The notes under the pieces are model-generated. The model saw nothing but the letters and a program-made list of their open reading frames with translations, was not told the DNA's origin and made no database searches. Below, one piece after another: positions 46,260 through 58,221 of a stretch of 64,000 nucleotides of DNA. Position 1 is the first letter of the stretch, and the number at the start of each line of letters is the position of its first letter. Position numbers and translations under genes: made by a program. Source of the DNA: Chrysophaeum taylorii (lineage: Eukaryota > Sar > Pelagophyceae > Pelagomonadales > Pelagomonadaceae); assembly GCA_029834535.1 (NCBI GenBank), contig JAQMWT010000005.1, positions 593,459 to 657,458 on the forward strand, written 5' to 3'.

Positions 46260-47640
46260 AGCCATCAGCACCATTTACTTTACCTAGAATGTGATGGACT
46301 CGGGTCTCTTGCAGGGCGACATATAAGCGAATCTTAAACCATCTGGTGGAGAGAGCTCTGCTACGAGAAGGTCTATCTGGGTTGGTAGAAGTATGGACCA
46401 CAGCAGCATTATCAGACAACCGGGGTAGGCTCCCGACGAAGGTCATATCCTCAGCGACCGGGTTAGGCGTGGCGACAGCCGCATCCGAGGGGGGGGGGCG
46501 CGAGAGAACAGCGTTTTGCTGGGCGGGGGGGGGGTATCCCCCAGCGCTAAAGTTTTCTGCCCAGGGGGGAGTCTGCGACCTCCCAGCACGAAAGTTTCGT
46601 GCTAGGCGTGTGTCTGACCACCGCGCGCGCACTCTAGAAGAGGCCTTGAATGCTTGCCTAGCGCCCAGGTGGTCAGCAGAGCTATAGAACTACGGACGGC
46701 CACGGACTGGGTGCCGTCGACTCGGCCGGGAGGGAGCGCCTCTGCTAGCCTAGCGCTCTTCGCGGGCATAGGCGTTAAAAGAATCGGACCAGAGGGGGCG
46801 CGGCTGGCTGCAGGAAAATCACTGTGGCTTAGCCATACGCGCGACTCCGAGCCGTAAAACTTGTCGGGATATTGTACGCGTCCTGTCTTCAAGACGACGA
46901 TGATGACGACAACGAACCGCCCCCCGTGAACATGGCGAGGTCAACGAGCAAGACTCCGTCGACGAGCCCGCCCTCGATGAGGAGGAGGATGAGAGCCCAG
47001 CTCCCGAGGAGAACCTCCGATACTACCTCATGGACCTCGGAGATGCCACATTCTACCACGAGGCCGCCACATTCCTTGCGACCCATTCAGCGTCGCCAAA
47101 CACCCACCTCGAAACCCAATTTCCCTGCCAAAGTGCAGCTTGCATTGTTGGGCCACTCAGGTGCTGCGGTGCCCGTCGTCCTAGGGGGGGCACCGATCCC
47201 TCAGCGCTCTAGGGGAGGCCTAGGGGAGGGGGGGATACCGACCCCCCAGCGCTATGCTTTCGTGCTGGGGGGGCGTTCTTTTCGTGTTCTCGCGCGCCCC
47301 CCACCCCCCCGGATGCGGCTGTCGCCAAGCCTTATCATCGTCATCGAAGTCTGCTATTGGGTCCTTGTTTGGATTTGCGTTAACATAGAAGGTAGGGTCG
47401 ACTACAAAGGACAGATCTAACAGGAGCTTCCTGAGCCAGACAGCTAGATCAGCGCAGATTCTTAGCGCGATGAACTCCGATTCATGACTTGAAAAGGAAA
47501 CATTTGGTTGGAGCTTGCTTTTCGGAGAGATTAGGCAGCCAAACAAGTAGAATACAAAGCCTGTCGTGGATTTCTTGTTTTCCTGGGAGAGAGAGGGAGC
47601 ATTCTCAGCGTCAACCATCGCAACGAGGGGGTCGAACATG
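46260..47640 (-). pseudogene. Copia RNase H, split by an insertion
   Basis: The upstream half (47640-47340) reads KKSTTGFVFYLFGCLISPKS then SFSSHESEFIALRICADLA, matching the KSTSGYVF...SSTEAEYIAL block. The downstream half (about 46430-46260) reads LSDNAAVVHTSTNP then KIRLYVALQETRVHHILG and GADGFTNLL, matching DNQSAIxLxxNP...HxxxRYHFIRE...ADILTKPL. Catalytic spacing is broken by the 0.87 kb insertion between the halves. Confidence 0.75.
46465..47335. mobile_element. Terminal-inverted-repeat element carrying a captured coding fragment
   Basis: The left end (ggcgacagccgcatccg, then a G-run, then cgcgagagaac) recurs in reverse complement at the right end (gttctcgcgcg, a C-run, then ggatgcggctgtcgcc). 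Further internal inverted matches include the segments with cagcgct and cacgaaag. It sits inside the copia RNase H. The middle (about 46930-47180, plus strand) has a GC-rich open stretch with acidic DEEEDESPAPEENL followed by YYLMDLGDATFYHEAATFLA, which looks like host coding sequence. No transposase was seen, so it would be non-autonomous, of Pack-type or MITE-like style. A target-site duplication was not established. Confidence 0.6.
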
Positions 47641-47689
47641 CCAGAGGCAGTTTGGTCAGATTGGTAATCGACTGTAGTAGAAAGACCGA

Positions 47690-49270
47690 CTCGGTTAGCA
47701 GGAAATGATGCGAAGGTGGGTTTGAATCGCGTTACCGTTTGGATGGAACCAAAGGCGCAGTGCCCTGTTCTCTACTTTGACGAGGTAGCGCAAGAGGTTT
47801 TGTAACATCTGCACATGCAGAAAAGTGGGTGAGTGCATACCTCGAGAGCAACGTCCCAAAGCCTGCAAGAAGTCGTGGCGACAAGATGGTTGCATAAACA
47901 CGAGCTTACCCAAGTGGGTAGCGAAGTGTCCGTTGATGTAGACTTCGACATCGGATGAAGGCGAACCTTCCTTGTATACTGCCGAGCGCGACATGGGGTA
48001 CGTGAGGGGAGTTTGGGTTTTCGAGAATAGGATGTTCATCAAACAATGCGTCCAGTTTGGCTTGGATATCGAGAGCAATGGAACCATCGGCTGCGCGACA
48101 TACGCGCATACTCAGACGGGTATGTGCGGGTTAAAATTGTTCGACAGAGTAGCGTTGCTGTAATGCTGCCTGAAGTTCGAGGCGTACGTCATCATCATTG
48201 GCAACAATGACGATATCGTCGACAGAAAGGCTGCAGAGTAGAAAGTGAGCCAAAGAAGAGACTTTTGCATACAGACAGGAGTCTGAATTCAGTCATTTGT
48301 AACCTAATAAGTCACGGCAAAATTTGTCGGGCCAGTTGGCAGCCGGAACGTTCGCTGTGGGACGGGGTATGGCCGGGGGGCGCAGACGGAAGGTTATCGA
48401 CGAGTTGGTTGTCAGTCACATCGCGGTCTCCTCGTCGCATGGCGACAAGCTTGATGGTCACTCTCCGCCGACCGACCTTTCGGCGCTCCTCGTCTACAAG
48501 CCCGTGATTCCGGACTGGCTCCTATCGGTCCGGCCTGGCTCCCATGCTCGGGAGAGGTCTGAAGTTAGTTAGTTAGTTAAATTAAATTTCCTTGCTCCAC
48601 AAGGAAGGGGATTGCCTAAGTCCATAGAGGGATGTGAGCAGTTTGGGAAGGCGACGGCCACGATACTTATCGTCTTGTGGGTCCAGGAGCTTAATGCCAT
48701 CGGGTAGCTGCACAACGACATGTGCATCGATGTCAGACTGGACGAACGCGCTGGGCACATCGGCATGATAGACGGGGAGTTTCTTGTAAGCAGCAATGGC
48801 TACAATTGGATGAAACGTAGAGCCGTCATCGTTGAAATGGGGCTGTAAGTGGAATAGAAGTCCATGCCAAGCGAAGCTAAGAAGCCTCGTATAACAAGCC
48901 GAGCCTCGCGCTTGATGTATTCGTCGGCCGAGTTTGTCTTGATCTTGATAACTAGGCGTGAATCAATGGGGCGTGTGTTGTTGTCTGGTAGGACAACTTC
49001 AAACAGCCGAAGCGAACGATGTCATGGAGCTCTTTGGCGATGGCCTTGATATATGCTTGGCGGTCATCAGGGGACATGCCTTGTAAACAGCTGAGCCTGT
49101 ACTCGTCGATGTGGACGTCAAACTCTTGAACCTTGTGTTCATCCGAGCCTATGGTAGTAGGAGACCCGTAGTCTAACGACGTTTCGGTCGAAGTAGCGTA
49201 GACTACATCAGGATATGCGTGTGTGGGATGAGCAACATGGGGTAGAGGAGTCTGGCTCGAGTTGGACAAG
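47690..49270 (-). pseudogene. Copia reverse transcriptase, interrupted
   Basis: Fragments in order: MSPDDRQAYIKAIAKELHDI (entry helix), then RLVIRGFLASLGMDFYSTYS, HADVPSAFVQSDIDAHVVVQ, KLLTSLYGLRQSPSLWSKE and, after an inserted repeat at about 48325-48590, KFCRDLLGYK and CSLSVDDIVIVANDDD. The last is the YVDD active-site region with Ser for Tyr. Several stops and frame changes show it is inactive. Confidence 0.8.
48325..48590 (-). repeat. GC-rich interspersed repeat, copy 1 (in copia RT)
   Basis: This begins aactaacttcagacctctcc on the minus strand and ends ccggctgccaactggcccga. The flanking aaattt on both sides is a candidate 6-bp target-site duplication that, when collapsed, reconnects the RT reading frame. 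It is closely similar to 59213-59524 and to part of 56745-56880. Confidence 0.7.
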
Positions 49271-49889
49271 CAGAAGTGGTTCCTCGCGGAGGACCTGGAT
49301 AATGTACTCAGTGGAGAATATACTCCTCGAGGTCAGTGAAGGAGGAAGAGATAGAACCAAAATCAGGTGAAGACAAAGGCGTGTTGTGGTTATGGTCGAT
49401 AAAACTTGAGAGTGTCAAATAAGCATAGGCGTACTGTAGAGGAGAAACACCAAAGGAAGCAGCATGTTCGATAAGCATGGCAGCAAGTAAAGAGGGTAGG
49501 GGACGAAAGGGAGTCCCATCCGTGGTAAGGTGGGTAGACGCGGGTATACTAGAAGCACATTTGCGTTGCGAGAATACACCATCCAGTAGCGGACAGCGAG
49601 ATAGAAGATCGGTATGCAAAGGCAGGAGATGATGAACAAGCAATGCCTGTTCCCCCCTCTGGGCTGATACTTGCCCAGTGGATGCCACCAGAGTTGTGGA
49701 GGGTGGAGAGGGAGGGCGATTAAAAGGCGAGGGGCTTGTGTTGGAGGTCCCATCGAAAGTCGGCAAGATTGCCACCAGCTTTCTTGTACGCGCCAACAGT
49801 AGAAGCTTGAAGCCGAGTAATTATAGGCTGCATGGATGTGACTTTGCGCTGGTTGGGGCGTCGAGGACCAGCTTGAAGCTCGAGGTTAT

Positions 49890-51400
49890 CTTGGGCGTAA
49901 AGGTCTTTGTAGAATGGGAAGAGTGTTGGTGGCAAAAAAGGTAGTATCGACAGCTGTAGGAGTTGGTGGTGTAGTACCTGGAGGGGACGTGGACGTAGGT
50001 GATGCGGGGACAGGAGGAGGAGCAGGAGCCGGAGTAGTGTGTGCAGAGTCCCCCCTCTGAGTTTGATTCCCCCTCTGCAACGCATCATCGGGGTCATCAT
50101 CTCTTTCGGGGGATATGTCGAAAGTGACTGGGTGAACGTCAGGAGGAGAATCAGGTTCAGGGTCGAGTGTGGAGCGCTTGATCATGTACGTGAAGTATAT
50201 TTTAGAGGATACACGGATTTGCCCGTTATCAGGGTTTAGAACTACAACTGTATGATCGTCAACATGAGGGGACACAAGTGGATTCTGTGCGTTGGCAGAG
50301 GAAAGGTAGATAGACAATATGCGAGGCGCTTCATATTTGTGGTGTTCATGAGGTTCCAAGAGTAGGAAACACTTAGCCCCGAAAAAGAGCAGATAGTCGT
50401 GTTAGGGCGTCGTTCATTGGTTGTACAGTTACTGTTGCGGGCTAATATTTGCATGATGTATGCGTTCAAGGGACGCGTTCGGGAGCAAATTGTAACAGTG
50501 TGAATCACAGCCCAAGGAAAATGAATGGCAGGTTCCACAATCTTGGCACCTTGTAATGAACATCGAGGAGGTTACGAAGTCAGGTAGCAGAGGCAGAGGC
50601 AATGAAGCCTGAGCCTACTTATTGCCTGCTCTACCTCGCTGTTTAACACGTGGAGATAAGGCCGAAATGCGACAAGGGAAGTGCCTTGTCGACACGATAT
50701 GGAGTAGTGATGTGTTGGCTAAGGTGCGGCCTGAAAGCAGCAGAGTGCACATTCCGAAGGTGAACGTTGCGCTTGGTCCTGCAGAAGGTATAGAGGAAGT
50801 CGGAGGCTTGGCGTGAATTCGGCTGCGTTTGTCGTCATGGAGAAGTATGCTAGCAGAAACTTCGACATAAGCTCTTTGAAGACGACAATATGGGTGAAGC
50901 CACCCCATTCGGAGGAGACAGAGACACAACCGCCATCACAGGCCCAAAATTCACCGGGCTGGTGAGTTTGTTCAAAGTTTTGGTTTAGTTGGGTTGTGGT
51001 GTTTACGGCGGTGTTTCTTGTCGTGTAGGATGCAATCAGTGCAGATATCCCGGTACTCAATGGCAGAAGCAGCAAAGCCAGGACGTGAAATAACGTCAAC
51101 GACTTTCGTAGCGACATTATCCAGGCAATGGTGCGTCCGGTGGAGCTGGTTCGCACGATCCTTGGCGTTGAGATGTTCGATGGTGCCACGAGTATAGACC
51201 TTTCTCCGCACTGATTTTACAGGTATATGTTTGAGCCTCCGCGTAATGGACTCTAACTCAGTGCGCGGGTCCAGAAAAGTGTTCTCTTGTTCAGAAGGTT
51301 CATTGGCATCAGTGGGAGTAAATGCCAAGGCTTCTTCAACAGAGACCGACGTAGTCGATTTGTTGACCTCGTCGAGGTTGCGATGCGTAATGCGACTCAT
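49890..51400 (-). pseudogene. Copia GAG-pre-integrase and integrase remnants
   Basis: 51400-50972 contains an H...H / C..C zinc-like region (NQLHRTHHCLDN ... DICTDCILHDKKHRRKHH), matching GAG-pre-integrase. Next, PGEFWACDGGCVSVSSEWGG and THIVVFKELMSKFLLAYFSM resemble the DVCGP...DDYSRYxWVY start of the integrase core. The C-terminal part (50540-50240, then 50359-49890) has PAIHFPWAVIHTVTICSRT and LEPHEHHKYEAPRILSIYLS, then VVVLNPDNGQIRVSSKIYF, matching the HLRVFGC...GYRVYNPETGKVxxSRDVxF block. Frames are shifted several times. Confidence 0.7.
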
Positions 51401-51417
51401 GAAGACTTTGGCTAGTG

Positions 51418-53217
51418 TTATGAGATAACTATCATCACACGGTCGAGGGAACTCGCGCGTGAAGAAAGTAGACCGTATAGTGACGCATAGCTTGGTCGTG
51501 CTGTAAAGTCGGCGACAACATGAGGATTTTCATGCCAGAGACAATGCGAGACAAGTGGGTGTACAGTAAATGGAACTTGCCAGCCGGGAGGGTGCAAAAA
51601 ATGTCGCAGCACAAATCAGCTTTAAAGGAGAGTAGGAAGGATTCTTGATCCCGACTAAAATAATTGTTGGCTCGAATAAACGCAGGTCGCGTCGCATAGC
51701 GCAGCTTATTGTTGCGAGCATCCAACAATATCATTTTCGCGAACACGCGAATTGTAGGAAGTGGGCCTCTCATAGAATGGATTTTGGAGCCTAAGCGACG
51801 GTCGCTATTCCGCAAGTATCGAATATGGCGAGCGTGCGACAGGCGGTAGTCTTCTAAGGCAAAGTGCGTGTCTTTGAAGCACAGAGTATCGGTCGATGCG
51901 GCATAAAAAAGGCAGCGAGGTAGGACCAGATCGCATTTGCTGAGAAGCTTGTGAAGGGTTGGATGGCTTCCATGAGGTGCATGGGCTTGGGATAACCCTG
52001 TACCAGCCAAAGGTAGCAAGTGAAAAGCTCTAAGTAACTCGTTTTGTCCTCGGAATTTGTAAGTGAAGTAAGGGCGTAGGTCATGCCAAAGGCGTCTATA
52101 TACGTCTTTTTTTTGTGGACCTGTTGATAACAAGGAGATCACCATCAATGTGCTTACCTCCTGTGAGAAAGTAGATATTTCGTTTGGAGGTTGAATTTGC
52201 AAGGAGCAACCTGGAGGATGTTTGGCTAGTTTCGAAATTCGTGATGTAGTAGGACACGGGTGTTAGATTAGGTAGAAGCCTAGAGAAAACGTTGTAAGGC
52301 AGCGCGAGCGCTTTCAAGCGAACAGGATTGACAGCATTCGGCGAGGTTGATTTTGAATTCCTTAAGAAGCCGATGTGGTGGTAGGTGCACTCAAGATGTG
52401 AGTCGTGAGTGGCTTGCTCCATAGTTTGTTAGGAATGCAACCTGAGGAACGAAAGGTTTAAGGTCTCTCGTTCATGCATACTTAGCCGAGGGGAACCTGT
52501 GCGAGAAAAGGCTGGATAGATTTATTTGAGGTTACAATGGGTGGATCTGGATGGACTCGCACCCGGTCCTTTGCGAGATCCTTTGATAGCCACAGTTGCT
52601 TTGGTATGGCTGACATGTCATCTGCAGTATCTAGGAACTGCATCGGATGTTGGTTTGGCCAGCAGAGCACGCTAAGGTTGCCGGTATGGTACCTGCGCGC
52701 GATGCAGATCCACTCTCCCGGGCCTGGAAGTCACCACAGAGATAAGTTGGAATCGGTCGACAACATCCACAGAGTATTTATGGGTCGAATGGATCAAGTT
52801 GGCCACAGATACATGATCCTGGTATACACCTTTGTGTGGCGGAGTCATCTCGGAACGTAGAACCAACGGTTCAAGTAGCTTGATGACAGAAATAATACTG
52901 TCAAATAGAGCATCGTCAAGTAGACTCGATATTTGAGAAGTCTTGGTGTTCTTGATAAGATTGCGATTCGTACAGGGAGGGGTGACCTCGATAATATCGC
53001 AGTAGAATTCTCGCCGCTCAGCCTCAGTGATTGAGCGTAGATGATTTATGAAGGACGGTAAAGGTTTAAAGACTAATACATACGGGGAACGTCGGCGTCG
53101 CATTTTCACAAGGGCTTCATCAGACCCGACAACAACTTTAACATTGATGTGCAAGACTAAGTCATTTGGAGATCGTGAAGGAAATGCGGGAGTCGACAGA
53201 CCAGAACATAACAACAT
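51418..53217 (-). pseudogene. Retroelement region between protease and integrase, unassigned
   Basis: Two longer open stretches (52202-51435, 255 codons; 53217-52672, 181 codons) lie between the protease-like motif and the GAG-pre-integrase. The first has several Tyr/His/Arg-rich helices (YRRLWHDLRPYFTYKF, HFALEDYRLSHARHIRYL) and Cys residues (KADLCCDIFCTLPAGKFH). No domain recognised. About 2.4 kb here is longer than in typical copia elements. Confidence 0.4.
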
Positions 53218-53500
53218 GACAGTGGTGTTACGTGAATGACCGTTTTTAACCAGAAAGGAACACTGGTCGGATATTTAGTCGCGCAGTTATTGTCGAGTTC
53301 TTACGGACAAGTTCGTTGTTTTGCCGCATGTTAAGTAGGAGAGGGCGAAGCCAAGGACGCTCTGGTAACTTCCGAATAAGATATGCGCAATGTGAAAGGA
53401 ATTCTCAATTTCCATGGTACCTCTTTAAAGGGAACGCCAAAGAGCGAAGTTCCACGTTACGATCACGAGCTAGATTGTATGGTATGCACGGCAATGCTGG

Positions 53501-54577
53501 TTAATCATGGTCCACAAAATGATTAGGAATTTTGACATCTTTATCGTGATCACTTGTGACAAAAGAGGGGTGAGGACGCGCACTACTATAGAGGGTGATA
53601 GTCAACCGAGCTTTACTCCACTCGGGTGCGGATAAGATACATAATTGGCGAACTTGGGTTGGTTTCAGAAAGAGGGCGTAGTCGATTTTCACATATCCGA
53701 TTTCAGGATGAGATGGAAGCGGTGAAATAATGACCTTCGTCAGCATAATATGCGATACTTGCTGCTGACCAGTTGCGGTTTGGACTACAGACGCAATGCG
53801 AGCGTCGACAGGGACAATGTGCGTGCTAAAAGCGTAGTCAAACGTAGTCATCAACGAAATTGATGCGCAGCAGTCGAGGTAGATCAGCTGGAAGTCAGGA
53901 GGAAGCTTAAGCTTATGATCGCGCATATACTTAGACAAGAGTGTGGTCTCGGAATTGACGTTAGTTGAGAAAACACCGGCAGCGTATAGAGTAGGTTGAG
54001 CCAGTAACTTTGGAGCCACAAGCGCACGAGAAAAAGCGTTAGGTGTGAGAAGGGCTACAGGTGGTGTAGTCTCATTGTTGCCAGAGCCAACTCCATTCTG
54101 TACATCGAAGGGTGAAAGTCCAGAGTCTGTCTGCGAGCTGGATGCGTTGGATGCATCAGAAGCTGGTTTTTGCTGTCCGTTAGCACGACACAGAGCGGCT
54201 GTGGCATGTGTAGACAAGCGTTGAAACTGATCTGGAGGAAGCCGAGCAATGGCCTCTTCTGTGAAGTGTAAGGGGACGTTCGCGACAGCAGCAGCACCAT
54301 CAGGTGTTGATGAAGTGTTAGGCGTCGGGGTAGAGACCGGGTTAGAAGGTTGGTATGCCCCGTAGTTTAGTTTTAACGACGTTTCGGTCGAAGTAAGATG
54401 CGTATAAACTTCATGGATGATGCCACCAGCATAGTCCAGATGGTCGTTGAGTCGTAGCATATATGTATCATCATCGGAAGAGCGAGTAGCGATGATATCT
54501 GATGAAAGCAACAGAGTATTCAGGAGCTTGTCAATTGTTATCCTGCCACTGCGCTGTAGTGCTGTTGCGAGGTGCAT
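53501..54577 (-). pseudogene. Gag C-terminal / protease-like frame of element A
   Basis: A 358-codon stretch, the longest intact piece of the element. The first part continues gag (THLTSTETSLKLNYGAYQPS, then a Ser/Thr/Pro/Asn-rich linker). Around 53880-53850 is FQLIYLDCCASISLMTTFDY, in the position and context of the copia aspartic protease (LDSGASxHM), but with CCAS in place of SGAS, which would alter the active-site Asp context. The strand pattern after it (SVVQTATGQQQVSHIML, KVIISPLPSHPEIGYV) fits a retropepsin. Confidence 0.6.
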
Positions 54578-56111
54578 GGCGCGATAATTCTCTGTACTGC
54601 TCCTTTAGAGAGTTGACCGTGTGTTTAGTGCGGTCCAACAGCTTCATATATGATCGAGCGGGGGGGTCAAAGGTTCGAGTGTAAACAGGTTTATCGTTAG
54701 ATTGATCAGAGCCACGAAAAGGCTTGGTGGCATATGAACTGCCGTCACGGTAATAACCCAGGTCAATACGAGCAACTGGGCGGCTAGCATCTTTAGCGTC
54801 GCGAAGGCGTCTCGGGTTAAAAGGTATTCGGGATTTGTCATTGACTGCAGATGTAAGTGTTGCAAAACCCTGTGCTGTAAGATCCAGCTCTGTCTCAATG
54901 TCATCCATCAATTTAGAGAGGAGCAGCTTGGGCTTCTGATGGGAAGTCAGTCTTCCAACATAAGGAATCCACGAGACCGGTAGTTCCAAGCGTCGTTTTT
55001 CCTCTGCGCTGTTCGAAACTGAGTTATATAGATCAAGCGCGAATTACAGAATAAAGCTGGGGTTAGATGGGTGACACAGAGTCTTTGCGTTAGGCTGAGC
55101 GCGAACCGACGAACGTGTGTCACAAAGGACACACCATTCAGCCCAATTGCGATCATAGCGTGCGTTGCTATTAATATTGGCAAAGTGCTTTTGCACCTCC
55201 TCATACATTTTTCTGCAGACGGTAGATTCATCGAATTGCAGATCAGTTACTTCTTGATTAAGTTGATAAGAGAGAGGCCTGAAAGATTGAGCAAATTCAA
55301 CGGGCACATGCACGTGCCAGTTAGGATTGTAGACTACAGCGTTGAATTGATGTTCTAGGTAGCTGACATCTGCGGTCGTGAAAGTCTCATAATAGTTAAA
55401 CGAAATCAACGTGATCGCGCAACATTTATTAGGGTGATGATGTTTATTATACACCTTAGTTATGGCGGGCCAAGGCGCGAGAGCAGATTTAGCAGTACTC
55501 TCGAGGTTAAAATACGTATACAAGAAGGTTGCATTCGTATTTTTATAAGTGTGCCAGTCAGCATGTGACAAGGCAAAGAAAGACACTGGCGCGTATATTC
55601 TGCCGTCAAAGGCAAGGTCGCGAGGATAGAAGGCACTTAAGTTGCGCACTCCTTCCTTAAAGCGACCGTTTATCTCGGGAGGAACCGCACGAACTTCGTT
55701 GTCATAGCACACAGTGGCGAGCTGTGATACTTCATGATCAAGAAGATGTGTGGGCGCTTCAGAAGTGAATTGCCAGCTCTGATACTCAGGAGGCCAATCA
55801 TCAGCTCATGTTAGATTAAGTTCAGCCACTTTGGCGTTTTGGCACTCGATAAAGATCTCATCGAGTAACTTGGCGCGGAGAACTTCATACTCCACGCAAG
55901 ATCTTGTGTACGCTTCATACGAGTCGTACTCGAAGATCGCAGCGTGGTGGAACCGGAGCATTTGCCCGATTTGCCTAATTTGCAAAGAAACCTTACGGTT
56001 CTGTAACTGAAAGCGGTTACCGTTCTGGAGAAGCTTAACAACTGTCGCCTCAAGTTTGATGATGTCAGCTCGTGATACTGCTTTCGGAGCTCTACCGGCT
56101 TGTTCTGCCAT
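54531..56111 (-). pseudogene. Gag-like frames of element A
   Basis: Starts at MAEQAGRAPKAVSRADIIKL (56111), breaks at 55806, resumes at 55712-55044 (NEVRAVPPEING, ADWHTYKNTNATFLYTYFNL, SYQLNQEVTDLQFDES, YDRNWAEWCVLCDTRSS) and continues at 54989-54531 (LPVSWIPYVGRLTSHQKPKL, YTRTFDPPARSYMKLLDRTK). The same order occurs on the plus strand in element B at 58.2-60.3 kb, so these are homologous. No zinc knuckle was seen. Confidence 0.7.
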
Positions 56112-57000
56112 GAAAGCGGTGACGTGAACCTGTAAGGTTCTGGTCAGAACAACTTAAGCAAACTACCTCTTGACATTCTAAGGGGCTCTGTCGAGAGGGA
56201 GTCTTTTTGCACCCATCGTTTACATGATGGGAAGATGCATAGCATGTCTCTGCACAAACTGTGATTCACAGACTGGCAGTTGTTATATGGTGCTCTGCAT
56301 TTCAAGAGCAGTTAGATGCATCATTGTTGAGCGTCCGTGTGGACATACCCATAATAGTCCATAGCGCGCGCGCACTCTTAAAAGACACACCAACACTCAA
56401 CGACAACACGAGCAAGAGCATATATATAGACACACGAAGTTATTCAGTGACTTAACGTGTGTGGCGTAGCTATGTACAGCCCATAGTTAAGCGTTGAATA
56501 TAAAATCGTATTGCATGGCGAGGCTAGACCGGCGCGGTAACGGTCCAATACCCATGGTTACTAGCATGCGACACATATGATCTTCAGGTCCCACGCTGGG
56601 CCCATAACCTCCAGAGGATTCTGAAGTGCAGTGGTAAAAGAGCTGAAAACCACCCTGCTTCACCATGTGGTGAGTCTGGCAGGTTAGAGTTCAGGGAGCA
56701 GGTTAGTTCCCCTAGCCTCAGCACACGACAGACGAGACGTAGAACTAACTAAATAACTAACTTCAGACCTCTCCCACGCATGGGAGCAAGGCTGGACCGA
56801 CAGAAGCCGGTCCAGAACCACGGGGTCTGTAGACCAAGACGAGGGGCGCCGAAGATAAGTCGTCGGAGAGTGTAGAACTACACATAGGTTAACATGTAAG
56901 ACTACGTACCTACGGGACGCGCCAAGTCATGAGACAAGCTCGGAGCACATTCCAGAGATGTGTGAAAAACAGAAGAAGAAGGGTAAGGGAGAGATGTCGT
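56112..57000 (-). repeat. 5' LTR and leader of element A
   Basis: In minus orientation the sequence runs from a ctcttccttacccttcttc-like pyrimidine tract (about 57000-56960) through ttacatgttaacctatgtgt, then (after an inserted repeat) gtctgtcgtgtgctgaggct, ggttatgggccca, atgggtattgg and ttaccgcgcc. The same ordered blocks appear in plus orientation at 57400-57790 (element B). Exact LTR termini were not determined. Confidence 0.6.
56745..56880 (+). repeat. GC-rich interspersed repeat, truncated copy 2 (in LTR A)
   Basis: Contains aactaacttcagacctctcc, catgggagcaaggctggacc, gaagccggtccagaaccac and gacgaggggcgccgaaga, matching the first ~130 bp of the copies at 48.3 and 59.2 kb. It splits the LTR between two blocks that are contiguous in the 44.4 kb fragment. 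A short tagttct/agttcta sequence on both sides may be a target-site duplication. Confidence 0.6.
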
Positions 57001-58221
57001 TCTCAACGGACAGTACCACGAGAGATTTCTCTGCAACGATACAATACATTGTGAGACATTACATAACTGCGCACATGTCATGACGACTCGTCAACTACTG
57101 AGTGCTGCCCTCGTCAGTCGGACCACCAGTTTTAATATATGGATTCGCCACTCACTCGGGATTTGCAGCACTCGATCATCTCTTTTTGAATGCGCTAAAT
57201 TCTAATGAGGACATTGCGGAAGACATCACTTCTAATGATCTCGCTAGCGTCAATCGCATCGTCCTGCCGCTCTCATCACTGTCAACAATGATGACTACAA
57301 CTTCACAAAAGTTGTCGCATCTCCGAGATTAGGTTCTGAAGACAAGTCCAACATGTTGATTCCGCTATCAGGACATTCACCGGATTCCGTGCAGAGAAAT
57401 CTGCTGCCTCTTACCCTTATCCGTCCGTTGAGAACGTGATCTCTTCCTTACCCTTCTTCTTCCTTTCTACACAATCAAATAGTCCTCTGATTTGTGCCTA
57501 CGCTCATCATCATGGTCTAGCGCGCCCCGAGGTATGTAGCACTATACACTTAACCTTTCTCGTGTAGTTCTAGATGCCGCCTGTCGTGTTCTGAGGATAT
57601 AGGGAACATAACCTTCATTCCCCGAATTAACCTTTCCAGACGTACATGATGAGACGGGATGGTTTCCCAGGTGACTTACCACTGCTTGCTAAATGCTCTG
57701 CAGGTTATGGGCCCAGGCGGGTCCCTGAGAAACCATGTGCCGACATGCACGTAACCTATGGGTATTGGGTCGTTACCGCGCCGACCTAGCCTCGACATGT
57801 GACACGCTTGTCAATATATCGCCATTACCATTGGGCTGTATATAATATCCTTTTGCACACGTGATCGTGTAACCTTGTGTGCACCTGTTCATAGCATCGT
57901 ATTGTCATGCCAATGTTGATGTGTGTGTAATTGGCTAACCCGCACTCTTGCACACATGTTATGGAATATTTTGGGTACGTCCACTCGTACATTACATGGC
58001 AATGCTTAACAAGCTCCTTGAGAGCACCAAAACTAACCAGCTGCCTGAGTGACTACGCTTAGCGACACTACTCTGGACTCACAGCTTGCACAGTCGTCAT
58101 ATAGACACATTTTCCATCGAAAAATCGATGAGTGTACATAGACACCGACAGACAGACCCCCTTAGAATGTCTAGACAGTGTCAACTGCGTGACTGAACCC
58201 ACAGGTTCCCCGTCAACTGCT

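Larger units (their letters stand above)
46260..57000 (-). mobile_element. Ty1/copia LTR retrotransposon, decayed, minus strand (element A)
   Basis: Reading right to left: an LTR/leader (about 57000-56112), gag-like frames (56111-53501), a protease-like motif in the gag-distal frame, GAG-pre-integrase and integrase (about 51190-49890), reverse transcriptase (about 49270-47700) and RNase H (about 47640-46260). Integrase before RT identifies the copia order. Frameshifts and stops split pol into many pieces, and two insertions interrupt it: a GC-rich repeat in RT and an inverted-repeat element in RNase H. GC is visibly lower than in host genes. A 3' LTR in the matching orientation was not found, so this end is truncated or rearranged. 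Confidence 0.8.
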
